From the NCBI GenBank assembly GCA_002429085.1, contig DIYR01000178.1, positions 1 through 19,059 on the forward strand: a stretch of 19,059 nucleotides of DNA, written 5' to 3'. Positions within the stretch are counted from its first letter, which is position 1, and each line of letters opens with the position of its first letter. Positions 8,429-15,702 of this stretch are shown piece after piece. Made by a program: the position numbers and the translations under genes. The notes beneath the pieces were generated by a model. It was not told the DNA's origin and searched no databases. It saw only the letters and a list, made by a program, of their open reading frames with translations. Origin of the DNA: Flavobacteriales bacterium UBA6049. GTDB lineage: Bacteria; Bacteroidota; Bacteroidia; Flavobacteriales_G; Salibacteraceae.

Positions 8429-8983
8429 ATGAAACATATATTTACATTTTGCCTAGTACTTGTGATGGGCTTTACTATTCAAGCACAAGACAAGTGGTTT
8501 ACCCGATCTGGGGAAATCTCATTTCATTCTTCAACTCCAGTTGAAGATATAGATGCTGTTAGCAAAACAGCGAGTAGTGTTTTAGTACCATCTACTGGAC
8601 AGATTCAGTTTTCTGTAGGGATGAAATCTTTTGTTTTTCAGCGTGCTTTGATGCAAGAGCATTTCAACGAAAACTATGTGGAAAGTGATAAATATCCGAA
8701 GGCAACATTTAAAGGAAAGATAGATGACTTAAGTAAAGTTGATTTCACTACTCCTGGAACATATGAAGTTACTGTAAGTGGACAGCTAACGGTGCATGGT
8801 AAAATGAATCCAGTTAAAACTAATGCAACAATTGTAGTGAGTAAAGATGGCATTCATGCAAATGCATCGTTTGATGTGACACCTCAAGATTATGACATTG
8901 CTATTCCTAAAATGGTAGAAGACAAAATTGCAAAGCAGATTACCGTAAAGATTAAGGCAACCTATCAACCTTTGAATAAATGA
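8429..8983 (+). CDS. YceI-family periplasmic lipid-binding protein
   Basis: A 184-residue secreted protein with a signal peptide (about 1-19, ending TIQAQ) and a YceI-like domain over most of the rest: SFHSSTPVEDIDAVSK, then MKSFVFQRALMQEHFNENYVE and SDKYPKATFKGKI, and the VSGQLTVHGKMNPV block. YceI-fold proteins are lipocalin-like and bind long isoprenoid lipids such as quinones or polyprenyl phosphates; the ligand here is unknown. Its stop overlaps the ATG of the DUF5777 gene (ATGA), indicating translational coupling, and it follows the heme-motif lipoprotein and OB-fold genes, which makes an envelope redox or lipid role attractive but unproven. Confidence 0.9.
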   Translation: MKHIFTFCLVLVMGFTIQAQDKWFTRSGEISFHSSTPVEDIDAVSKTASSVLVPSTGQIQFSVGMKSFVFQRALMQEHFNENYVESDKYPKATFKGKIDDLSKVDFTTPGTYEVTVSGQLTVHGKMNPVKTNATIVVSKDGIHANASFDVTPQDYDIAIPKMVEDKIAKQITVKIKATYQPLNK

Positions 8984-9879
8984 GAAAATTTGTAGTGGCT
9001 TTTTGTTGCTTACTGGCAACTACTGGATGGGCACAAGAAGAAGATTTATTAGGGTTGATTGAAGAAGAACAACCAGAAAAAGAGTTTGAACAGGCAAGTT
9101 TTAAAACTACGCGGATTGTAAATGCACACTCTATTGAGAATACACATTCTGGAGTGCTAGATTTCAAGATTAGTCACCGTTTTGGAATGATTAATACTGG
9201 TGCATACGAATTCTTTGGGTTAGATCAAGCTACTATTCGTTTGGGTTTAGATTATGGAATCTCAGAACGATTGATGGTTGGTATCGGTAGGAGCTCATGG
9301 AATAAAACTATTGATGGGTTTGCCAAGTATAAAATCTTGAGGCAAACGACCAAGGCATCTCAAAAGCAAATGCCTATATCTCTTACTTGGTTTTCCGGTA
9401 TGTATGTGAATACATTAAAGTGGGCAGATCCAGATAGAGATAATAAGGAATCATCTCGCTTAGATTATGCGCACCAATTATTGATTGCAAGAAAGTTTTC
9501 TGAAGGGTTTACGGCTCAATTGATGCCATCATTAGTTCATAGAAACTTAGTGCCAACAAAGGATGAGAACAATGATGTGTTTGCTATCGGGGCTGCTGTT
9601 AGACAAAAGGTAACGAAGAGGGTGTCAGTAAATGCAGAGTATTTCTATGTGTTACCAGATCAAATTCCAGATACATATGAGAATTCACTATCTCTAGGTG
9701 TGGATATTGAAACAGGTGGGCATGTCTTCCAGTTGCATATAACTAATTCAACTCCGATGACCGAGAATGGATACATTCCTCAAACTACAGGAGATTTCTT
9801 TGATGGAGATATTCACTTTGGTTTTAATGTCTCACGTGTATTTACAATCGTGAAACCGAAAGAATTTCGTGATCCATGA
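8980..9879 (+). CDS. DUF5777-family outer-membrane beta-barrel protein
   Basis: The 299-residue protein has a signal peptide (about 1-18, ending TGWAQ), an acidic segment (EEDLLGLIEEEQPEKEFE, 20-37) and then alternating strands with family-like blocks such as TTRIVNAHSIEN, GVLDFKISHRFG and DYGISERLMVGIGRS. This matches the DUF5777 beta-barrel family of Bacteroidota; the function is undescribed. It overlaps the YceI stop by 4 bases and the pssA start by 4 bases, so it is embedded in the operon. The C terminus (KPKEFRDP) does not end in the aromatic residue typical of outer-membrane barrels. Confidence 0.85.
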   Translation: MRKFVVAFCCLLATTGWAQEEDLLGLIEEEQPEKEFEQASFKTTRIVNAHSIENTHSGVLDFKISHRFGMINTGAYEFFGLDQATIRLGLDYGISERLMVGIGRSSWNKTIDGFAKYKILRQTTKASQKQMPISLTWFSGMYVNTLKWADPDRDNKESSRLDYAHQLLIARKFSEGFTAQLMPSLVHRNLVPTKDENNDVFAIGAAVRQKVTKRVSVNAEYFYVLPDQIPDTYENSLSLGVDIETGGHVFQLHITNSTPMTENGYIPQTTGDFFDGDIHFGFNVSRVFTIVKPKEFRDP

Positions 9880-10772
9880 TGATGCTGGGCAAATCGAATA
9901 CATTTGCCTTCGTGAATAACTTAAAATCAGTCATACCAAATTCCTTTACACTTGGTAACTTGTTTATGGGGTGTATGGGAATTATCCTTGCATTTCATGG
10001 TAATATGTTGTGGAGCACCTACTGTATTTTAATAGCAGCTGTATTAGACTTTTTTGACGGTATGCTAGCTCGTCTTTTGGGTGTTAGTGGTGAATTAGGA
10101 AAGCAATTAGATAGTCTTGCAGATGGAGTTACATTTGGTGTACTTCCAGGTATTTTATTGTTTCAATGGATTAGTATTTCTTTAGGTGATTATTATACTC
10201 CAATAGATCAACGCACAACGTCCCATATTTGGATGGCTTTGGTAGCGTTGTTTGTTCCATTGATGTCAATTTTGAGATTGGCGAAGTTCAATATTGATGA
10301 TAGACAAACAGATCAGTTTATTGGAATGCCTACTCCTGCAATGGCTTTAATTGTGGCCTCTTTTCCATTAATCATGGAGTTACAGTATCATTTGAATTTT
10401 TATGTCCCACTAACTACCGACAAGGGATTGGCTGCGTTAATTAATATTTACCCTTGGTGGCAGCCTTTTGATTTTCATTTGATTTTGTTGTTGTGGAACC
10501 CTTGGTTTTACATGATTTTGAGTGTTGTCTTAGGGTTGTTAATGGTAGCACCATTACCATTATTGAGTTTTAAGTTCAAATCGTTAGCATGGGATAAAAA
10601 TCAAGATAGATACGGCTTTTTAATTTTGGCAGGAGTAGCCATTTTGCTGGTTCCGATTCCTTATTTCATAAGAATTGATTTCATCCCGTATTTGGATTAT
10701 GCCATCATCCCGATTATTCTACTTTTGTACCTCATTTATTCAGCAATTGTTCATTTAATACGTAGTAGATGA
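9876..10772 (+). CDS. pssA: CDP-diacylglycerol--serine O-phosphatidyltransferase (PssA)
   Basis: PssA makes phosphatidylserine, the precursor of phosphatidylethanolamine, from CDP-diacylglycerol and serine in the inner membrane. The protein carries the complete CDP-alcohol phosphotransferase motif DGxxARx8GxxxDxxxD at residues 61-83 (D61, G62, A65, R66, G75, D79, D83), with about eight membrane segments. It has 298 residues, longer than many bacterial homologues, mainly through a loop around 105-120 and the segment around 175-210. The ATG at 9876 overlaps the DUF5777 stop; ATGs at 9879 and 9882 are alternative starts. The downstream purS start overlaps its stop (ATGA). Confidence 0.92.
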   Translation: MMMLGKSNTFAFVNNLKSVIPNSFTLGNLFMGCMGIILAFHGNMLWSTYCILIAAVLDFFDGMLARLLGVSGELGKQLDSLADGVTFGVLPGILLFQWISISLGDYYTPIDQRTTSHIWMALVALFVPLMSILRLAKFNIDDRQTDQFIGMPTPAMALIVASFPLIMELQYHLNFYVPLTTDKGLAALINIYPWWQPFDFHLILLLWNPWFYMILSVVLGLLMVAPLPLLSFKFKSLAWDKNQDRYGFLILAGVAILLVPIPYFIRIDFIPYLDYAIIPIILLLYLIYSAIVHLIRSR

Positions 10773-11020
10773 AATTTCATGCGTCCATAGAAATCATGCC
10801 CCACAAAGTGTTGTTAGATCCTCAAGGTAAAGCAGTAACCTCAGGATTACAGAATTTGGGGATGAACCAAATTGATAATGTGAGAGTTGGTAAGCACATC
10901 ACGCTTGAAATTGAAGCTGATGATAAAGCAAGTGCAGAAGCAAAAGTAGAAGAAGCTTGTAAAAAGTTGTTGGCTAACCAGATCATGGAATCTTACGAAT
11001 ACCAGCTGGAAGAAGTTTAA
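10769..11020 (+). CDS. purS: Phosphoribosylformylglycinamidine synthase subunit PurS
   Basis: PurS is the small subunit that joins PurQ and PurL to convert FGAR to FGAM in purine synthesis. The 83-residue protein has the family pattern: EIMPHKVLLDPQGKAV (8-23), NVRVGKHITLEIEA (37-50) and a C-terminal CKKLLANQIMESYEY. Length is typical. It overlaps pssA by 4 bases, away from purL and purQ, neither of which is in the window. It is the last gene before the terminator at 11042. Confidence 0.95.
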   Translation: MKFHASIEIMPHKVLLDPQGKAVTSGLQNLGMNQIDNVRVGKHITLEIEADDKASAEAKVEEACKKLLANQIMESYEYQLEEV

Positions 11021-11041
11021 GCTGATCTCGTGTAAACATAG

Positions 11042-11077
11042 AAAAGCCCAGTACAGAAGTATTGGGCTTTTTTTATT
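11042..11077. terminator. Bidirectional intrinsic terminator between purS and lptB
   Basis: The plus strand has AAAAGCCCAGTAC, loop AGAA, GTATTGGGCTTTT followed by more T: a 10-bp core stem (one G-T pair) with A-tract and T-tract on both sides. It lies 21 bases after purS and ends next to the lptB stop at 11078, so it can end both converging operons; the T-tract is longer for the plus-strand transcript. Confidence 0.9.
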
Positions 11078-11833
11078 CTATTTCAGTTCACTGATATTAG
11101 GCATAGGCTTACGTTTCAGCTCGAAGTGTTGACCTAGGTATACCCTTCTTACTTGCTCATCTGCAGCAAGTTCTTCTGCTGTTCCAGCTTTTAAGATGTT
11201 TCCTTCAAACAAAAGGTATGCTCTATCTGTGATGCTTAATGTTTCTTGCACGTTGTGATCCGTAATTAGAATACCGATATTTCTGTATTTCAATTTGTAT
11301 ACGATACTTTGAATATCTTCAACCGCAATAGGGTCAACTCCAGCGAAAGGTTCATCTAATAAAATGAACTTTGGATCTACAGCTAGGGCTCTTGCAATTT
11401 CAGTCCTTCTCCGTTCACCACCAGAAAGTAAATCACCTCGGTTGGTTCGAACATGATTCAGGCTGAATTCATCAATCAATTCTTCTAGCTTTTCTTCGCG
11501 TTCTTGTTTCTTGAGTTTAGTGAGTTCTAACACACTCATGATGTTATCTTCAACACTCAATTTTCTGAAAACACTAGCCTCTTGTGGTAAATAGCCAATT
11601 CCTAACTGAGCACGTTTATACATCGGCTCTTCGGTAATGTTTTGACCATCTAAGTAAACTCTACCTTCGTTTGGCTGAATTAGGCCTACAATCATGTAGA
11701 AAGAAGTTGTTTTACCAGCACCATTTGGGCCAAGTAAACCAACAATTTCTCCTTGATTTACTTCTACTGAAACTCCTTTTACAACGGTTCTACTTCCGTA
11801 TTTTTTTATGATGTTATCTGCACCTAATTTCAT
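11078..11833 (-). CDS. lptB: LPS export ABC transporter ATP-binding protein LptB
   Basis: LptB is the cytoplasmic ATPase that, with LptF and LptG, drives lipopolysaccharide from the inner membrane to the outer membrane. The 251-residue protein has Walker A GPNGAGKT (35-42), Q-loop Q84 in the LptB-like YLPQEASVFRKLSV block, signature LSGGE (136-140), Walker B FILLDEP (156-162) and H-loop H193. The match of the Q-loop region and the GVDPIAVEDIQ stretch to LptB makes this assignment firm over other ABC ATPases. It starts 1 base after the DUF5686 stop. The C-terminal tail (RKPMPNISELK) is slightly extended. Confidence 0.95.
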   Translation of the reverse strand: MKLGADNIIKKYGSRTVVKGVSVEVNQGEIVGLLGPNGAGKTTSFYMIVGLIQPNEGRVYLDGQNITEEPMYKRAQLGIGYLPQEASVFRKLSVEDNIMSVLELTKLKKQEREEKLEELIDEFSLNHVRTNRGDLLSGGERRRTEIARALAVDPKFILLDEPFAGVDPIAVEDIQSIVYKLKYRNIGILITDHNVQETLSITDRAYLLFEGNILKAGTAEELAADEQVRRVYLGQHFELKRKPMPNISELK

Positions 11834-11834
11834 C

Positions 11835-14399
11835 TTAGAACATGATTTGCATCTTGAAACGAAGAGCTAATCCTTTTACGCCCATGAATTCTGTTACACC
11901 CGGATTATCTAGATAGGATAAGCGTTTAACTAGTTCTAGTCTAAATAGTTTCAAGATATTCTCTAAACCAGCACTTACCTCTATGTAGGGTTCATTGTTT
12001 AGCCACCCCATTCTTTCAGGTAAAATCAATAAGTTCGGATCGTCTGAACTACGGTTTGCTTCACTTAAACGTCCAAATAAAATCTTACCCGAGGTTACAG
12101 CACGCAATTTCATTCGATCTAATAGAGGCAGTTTACTTGTCAATAAACCATTAAAGTGATGTGTGTACATAAATGCTACTGACTGATCACTGGCAAACTC
12201 CAAGAAGTTCATCATGTTGTACGAACGATCATCATAAGTAAATGATTCGTTTGCTCTATGAATATCTAATAATGGGTATGCAACTGTACCAAACACCCTT
12301 GAAGCCTCGATTTCAGTATCAGTCATCCCAAATATTCCCAGTTTAAATCGCTTTACGGCACTGAAATACAGTTTGTGATATTCGTAATCGTTTTGATAGA
12401 CATCTGGTGAATACGTATATTCAAAATAGAATACAGGGGCAGTGGTTTTAATTTGAGATCTGCCGAACCTTCCTTGAATAAATTTTTCATTAATTGCTAA
12501 ACGAGACGCTACACCAACTTCAACTGTATTGATTGCATCTACTATGCCTTCGTTTGGCGGAGCTTCTTGAAAACCATTTTGTCTAAACGGGTTTCTGTCT
12601 ATTCCGCTAATTGACTTTTCGCGTACCCTAAAGATGTTTCCAAATCCAGTGAACCATTCTCGCTCATAGAACAAGTGATTCTCTTTTTTGTACATCATAT
12701 TATCTGCGGGAGTTCTTCGAAATGATAAGAAGATATTGTCTTTATCACTCCAGTCTACCTCAAACCCTGGCTGGAAAACATCATCAGAATAATTGTAGTA
12801 CAATCTTGAACGTGGGTTTTTATTGAAATAGTATTCAATAGTACCTGAGTACTTCCAACGTTCATCATTTAAACCATAGGCTCCATACCCACTAAACCTC
12901 CACTTGTCATGAAAATCAATATTGGTTCTACCACCAAAACGTAAACGAATACCCTCTACATCGTTATAACTCACAAACGATGTAACCGGACCAATATCTA
13001 AGCCTCCCCGTTTTACATACCCACTTAGTACGAATTCACCAATTTTTGTAATGGTTACAAACTCTGGAATACTTTGGATGGTGTCAGCCATTTCGTATAT
13101 ACCGCGTTCTTGGCCAGATAAGTCCTCGTGTCTTTTCTCATCCCAGAAAGAATCATCTTTCTGAGATGCGCTGTCAAGTATCACTTCTCGATTTAATCCA
13201 GAGTATAATTCGTCAGGCTTTGGCTGGTTCACAACAAAGTCCTTATAACTGATGGTTTTAGTATTGTAGATTCCCATTCCTTTGTCAGTGGGTTGAATAT
13301 CTACCGTCATTTGATCACGTATTATGATCCATCCAATACCATCTTTGTATTCAAACTCTTGAATGATTCTAAGACCTTCTAGAAAGTTGATATTGATTCG
13401 CTTATCAACATTTAATTCAATTTCCTTTACGATCCAATTTTCAGTGGAATCTGCCACCAACATTTTACCCGTAAATGCAATGATGTTTGGATCGCGAGGC
13501 ATAAAAGAAAGCCACTTGTATTTTTGGCCATCAATTTCTGTAGAATCGGTAATATAGTACCTATATACATTCGGGCCAATACTGGAGATTGGTGAGGTAA
13601 ACGATTTATCTAACAAATCGATATTATTCTCATAGATATCAACTTGAGAACTGAGTTTATCTAAGAATTGACCAACACCCTCGCCAAAAACACTGTTTTC
13701 AAAACCACTAATCCTAGTTCCTTGAATTTCTTCTATTTCTGCTCTAGGGTTATTTCTAATGTAAACAGTAGATACTTTCTCTTTGATTAATAACGGAATA
13801 TAGGGCTTTCCATTAATGTCTGAGGTATCTATATAATCACGTAGTACTTGAAAGCTTTTTAATGACCTACGGTTGAGCCACTCTTCTGTAAAGTTGTTAA
13901 TGTCGTACTCATCTTTCTCGTACTTATCATATTGAAAGTAGCTGTAAGTACTCCCTTCCATGCGATTCTCATCCTTGTGTTTAATCACATTTCTGATTAA
14001 TACTACCGCTGGATTTTCTTTGTTCTTGTAACGCCCTTTTTTAGCCTTGATTTCAACCGTTTTTAACTCAGTAGCAGTAGATTCTAATTGAAAGTTAATG
14101 GTTTGCTTACTTCCTATTTGAACGGCTTTTTTTTCAGGCTTGTACCCAACAAAACTAGCTATGAGTTGACCAGAAGCCCATTGAGTTTGAATCTCGTAAT
14201 AACCATTTATATCGGTAATTGTACCAATGTTTTTTCCCTCAAAAGAAATGTTTACAAACGGTAATGGATCACCTGTGCCTTTATCGGTAACGACTCCACT
14301 CACTTTGGTATACTGAGCAAATGAAACCGTACTACAAAGCAGTAAGAGTAAGCCTAGTAGCCACGTATGCTTAATTCCAGATTTGAGTGTGATATACAT
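11835..14399 (-). CDS. DUF5686 outer-membrane protein with carboxypeptidase-like regulatory domain
   Basis: The 854-residue protein has a signal peptide (about 1-28, ...TVSFAQ), a CarboxypepD_reg-like beta-sandwich (about 31-117: VSGVVTDKGTGDPLPFVNIS, then GTITDINGYYEIQ), and then the long DUF5686 region with many short beta-strands and a final KMQIMF suited to an outer-membrane barrel. The layout resembles SusC/TonB-dependent proteins but lacks a recognisable plug, and I see no TonB box. Function is unknown; the family is typical of Bacteroidota and is thought to lie in the outer membrane. It sits between tatC and lptB in one orientation (gaps 39 and 1 bases). ATG start confirmed by the signal peptide. 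Confidence 0.88.
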   Translation of the reverse strand: MYITLKSGIKHTWLLGLLLLLCSTVSFAQYTKVSGVVTDKGTGDPLPFVNISFEGKNIGTITDINGYYEIQTQWASGQLIASFVGYKPEKKAVQIGSKQTINFQLESTATELKTVEIKAKKGRYKNKENPAVVLIRNVIKHKDENRMEGSTYSYFQYDKYEKDEYDINNFTEEWLNRRSLKSFQVLRDYIDTSDINGKPYIPLLIKEKVSTVYIRNNPRAEIEEIQGTRISGFENSVFGEGVGQFLDKLSSQVDIYENNIDLLDKSFTSPISSIGPNVYRYYITDSTEIDGQKYKWLSFMPRDPNIIAFTGKMLVADSTENWIVKEIELNVDKRININFLEGLRIIQEFEYKDGIGWIIIRDQMTVDIQPTDKGMGIYNTKTISYKDFVVNQPKPDELYSGLNREVILDSASQKDDSFWDEKRHEDLSGQERGIYEMADTIQSIPEFVTITKIGEFVLSGYVKRGGLDIGPVTSFVSYNDVEGIRLRFGGRTNIDFHDKWRFSGYGAYGLNDERWKYSGTIEYYFNKNPRSRLYYNYSDDVFQPGFEVDWSDKDNIFLSFRRTPADNMMYKKENHLFYEREWFTGFGNIFRVREKSISGIDRNPFRQNGFQEAPPNEGIVDAINTVEVGVASRLAINEKFIQGRFGRSQIKTTAPVFYFEYTYSPDVYQNDYEYHKLYFSAVKRFKLGIFGMTDTEIEASRVFGTVAYPLLDIHRANESFTYDDRSYNMMNFLEFASDQSVAFMYTHHFNGLLTSKLPLLDRMKLRAVTSGKILFGRLSEANRSSDDPNLLILPERMGWLNNEPYIEVSAGLENILKLFRLELVKRLSYLDNPGVTEFMGVKGLALRFKMQIMF

Positions 14400-14438
14400 G
14401 ATTCCGATTGTTGCTAATGTACAAATTAATAGCAGGTT

Positions 14439-15287
14439 TTAATCTGTTGATTTCTCATCTCGTTTTATGATTCTTGCCGATAGCACAATACTAACTTCAT
14501 ACAAGATTACTAGAGGAATAGACACGAGTAACTGACTGAATACATCTGGTGGAGTAATAATTGCTGAAATCACCAATGCTACAACGAAAAAGTGTCTTCT
14601 GTATTTTCTTAGGAATGCTGGCGTAATCAATCCTAGTTTAGTGAGGGCAAATACAAGGATGGGTAGTTCAAACAGTAATCCACTAGCTATTACAACCAAT
14701 GTTACGGTTGAGATATATGTGGAAAGGGTGGGAATGGTTTGTACTTGCTCGCTGACACTATAAGTTGCCAAGAAGTTTATTGAAAGTGGAGAAATAATGA
14801 AGTATCCAAACGAAATACCTAGTAAGAACAAAATAGATACCCAGAAAACTAACCCTCTAGCCATTTTTTGCTCTTTTGGATGAAGTCCAGGGCTAATGAA
14901 TCGCCACATTTCCCAAACAATGTATGGAAATGCTACCACAAAACCAGCAATCAATGATACCATGATATGACTGGTGAATTGTCCAGCCATATTGATGTTC
15001 TGAAGCTTTGGGATTTCTTGCCCAACGCAAAGTACATCCGCACTAGCCACTATGTTAGGGAAGATTTGATAGAGGTAGTTGGATAGATTACAGAGTTGTT
15101 CAAAGGTCCAAAAATCTGGCCTTTTAGGTCCAAATATGATGGTGTCAAACAACAACGATTTATTTAAGAATGCTAATGCAGCCATGATTACAACTGCTGC
15201 TGCAGATCTTACTAAATGCCAACGAAGCACTTCTAAGTGTTCTAAAAACGACATCTCTGTTTTCGTGTGTTCTTGATCTAAGCTCAT
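14439..15287 (-). CDS. tatC: Sec-independent translocase subunit TatC
   Basis: TatC is the receptor of the Tat export system for folded proteins with twin-arginine signals, in the inner membrane. The 282-residue protein has the N-terminal FLEHLEVLR motif (14-22), YIVWEMWRFISPGLHP (122-137) and the conserved FELP glutamate E207, with six membrane helices. A first periplasmic loop of about 50 residues (roughly 50-97, with C66 and C87) is longer than in E. coli, as seen in other Bacteroidota. Start at ATG 15287; no TatA/TatB gene is in the window. The 39-base gap to the DUF5686 gene suggests co-transcription. A pair of 13-bp direct repeats lies just upstream. Confidence 0.95.
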   Translation of the reverse strand: MSLDQEHTKTEMSFLEHLEVLRWHLVRSAAAVVIMAALAFLNKSLLFDTIIFGPKRPDFWTFEQLCNLSNYLYQIFPNIVASADVLCVGQEIPKLQNINMAGQFTSHIMVSLIAGFVVAFPYIVWEMWRFISPGLHPKEQKMARGLVFWVSILFLLGISFGYFIISPLSINFLATYSVSEQVQTIPTLSTYISTVTLVVIASGLLFELPILVFALTKLGLITPAFLRKYRRHFFVVALVISAIITPPDVFSQLLVSIPLVILYEVSIVLSARIIKRDEKSTD

Positions 15288-15290
15288 ATA

Positions 15291-15326
15291 TGAAGGGTGG
15301 CAAAATTAATAATTGAAGGGTGGCAA
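15291..15326. repeat. Two 13-bp direct repeats immediately upstream of tatC
   Basis: The sequence TGAAGGGTGGCAA occurs at 15291-15303 and again, without mismatch, at 15314-15326, 23 bases apart start to start (about two helical turns). On the minus strand the copies read TTGCCACCCTTCA; the first ends 3 bases before the tatC start. Between them the minus strand has TAATTTTG (15308-15301), a match to the Bacteroidota -7 box. A -33-like TTG is only 15 bases away, shorter than the usual spacing. The arrangement could be a regulator site or chance duplication. Confidence 0.6.
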
Positions 15327-15407
15327 CGTGCAGCACTTCATTTTTTGATCTCGTATTTGTAAGAAATGACGATTAGGGGATACTAATTGATTGAAAAAAC
15401 AAGTGCC

Positions 15408-15635
15408 ATGATCTCAAGAGTGTTGAAATATCATCCGATTCTTTTATTGATTACGTTTTGCGTTTTAACTGTTGCCCCAAGGCAATTACAGAGCGATTCA
15501 ACGAGTGTAATACGTGAGAATCGCGTTGAACGTTCCAAAAAGCCATCCGAAAAGAAAATAGATGCGAAACAGAGTAAATCTGATGAAATTAGACAGTCAA
15601 TCAAGTTTCCCTCAATATTCCATGCTTTTACTTGA
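15408..15635 (+). CDS. Possible small membrane or secreted protein (hypothetical)
   Basis: From ATG 15408 the frame encodes 75 residues: a hydrophobic helix at about 9-24 (PILLLITFCVLTVAP) followed by a charged, Lys/Arg/Ser-rich tail. I do not recognise it. It reads as a single-pass or secreted small protein and lies between the divergent tatC and a strong terminator (15665) on the same strand, which supports a real transcript. A TTG 21 bases upstream (15387) is an alternative start but adds nothing. No clear ribosome-binding site or promoter was found. It may be non-coding; the region 15288-15702 is otherwise without a recognisable gene. Confidence 0.4.
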   Translation: MISRVLKYHPILLLITFCVLTVAPRQLQSDSTSVIRENRVERSKKPSEKKIDAKQSKSDEIRQSIKFPSIFHAFT

Positions 15636-15664
15636 GATCAACTTCCAAACAATTTAGACATTTG

Positions 15665-15691
15665 AAGCCGCACAATTTGTGTGGCTTTTTT
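15665..15691 (+). terminator. Intrinsic terminator, or attenuator, just upstream of ctaA
   Basis: AAGCCGCACA, loop ATT, TGTGTGGCTT followed by TTTTTT on the plus strand: a 10-bp stem with one G-T pair and a 6-base T-run. It ends 11 bases before the ctaA ATG, so ctaA transcripts starting upstream must pass it. The flanks GATCAA...CAAACAA (15636-15652) and TTGTTTGATC (15690-15699) can also pair, which could compete with or stabilise the hairpin. Confidence 0.85.
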
Positions 15692-15702
15692 GTTTGATCT
15701 TT

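Noticed and set aside
13363..13557. Antisense frame within the DUF5686 gene, and similar small frames at 1047, 3161, 8786, 8952, 15079, 17344 and 18289
   Set aside because: All lie on the opposite strand of strongly supported genes and have no recognisable domain.
15679..15702. GTG start for ctaA
   Set aside because: It lies in the terminator stem and its extra residues (VWLFCLIF) are absent from the usual N terminus; ATG 15703 fits better.
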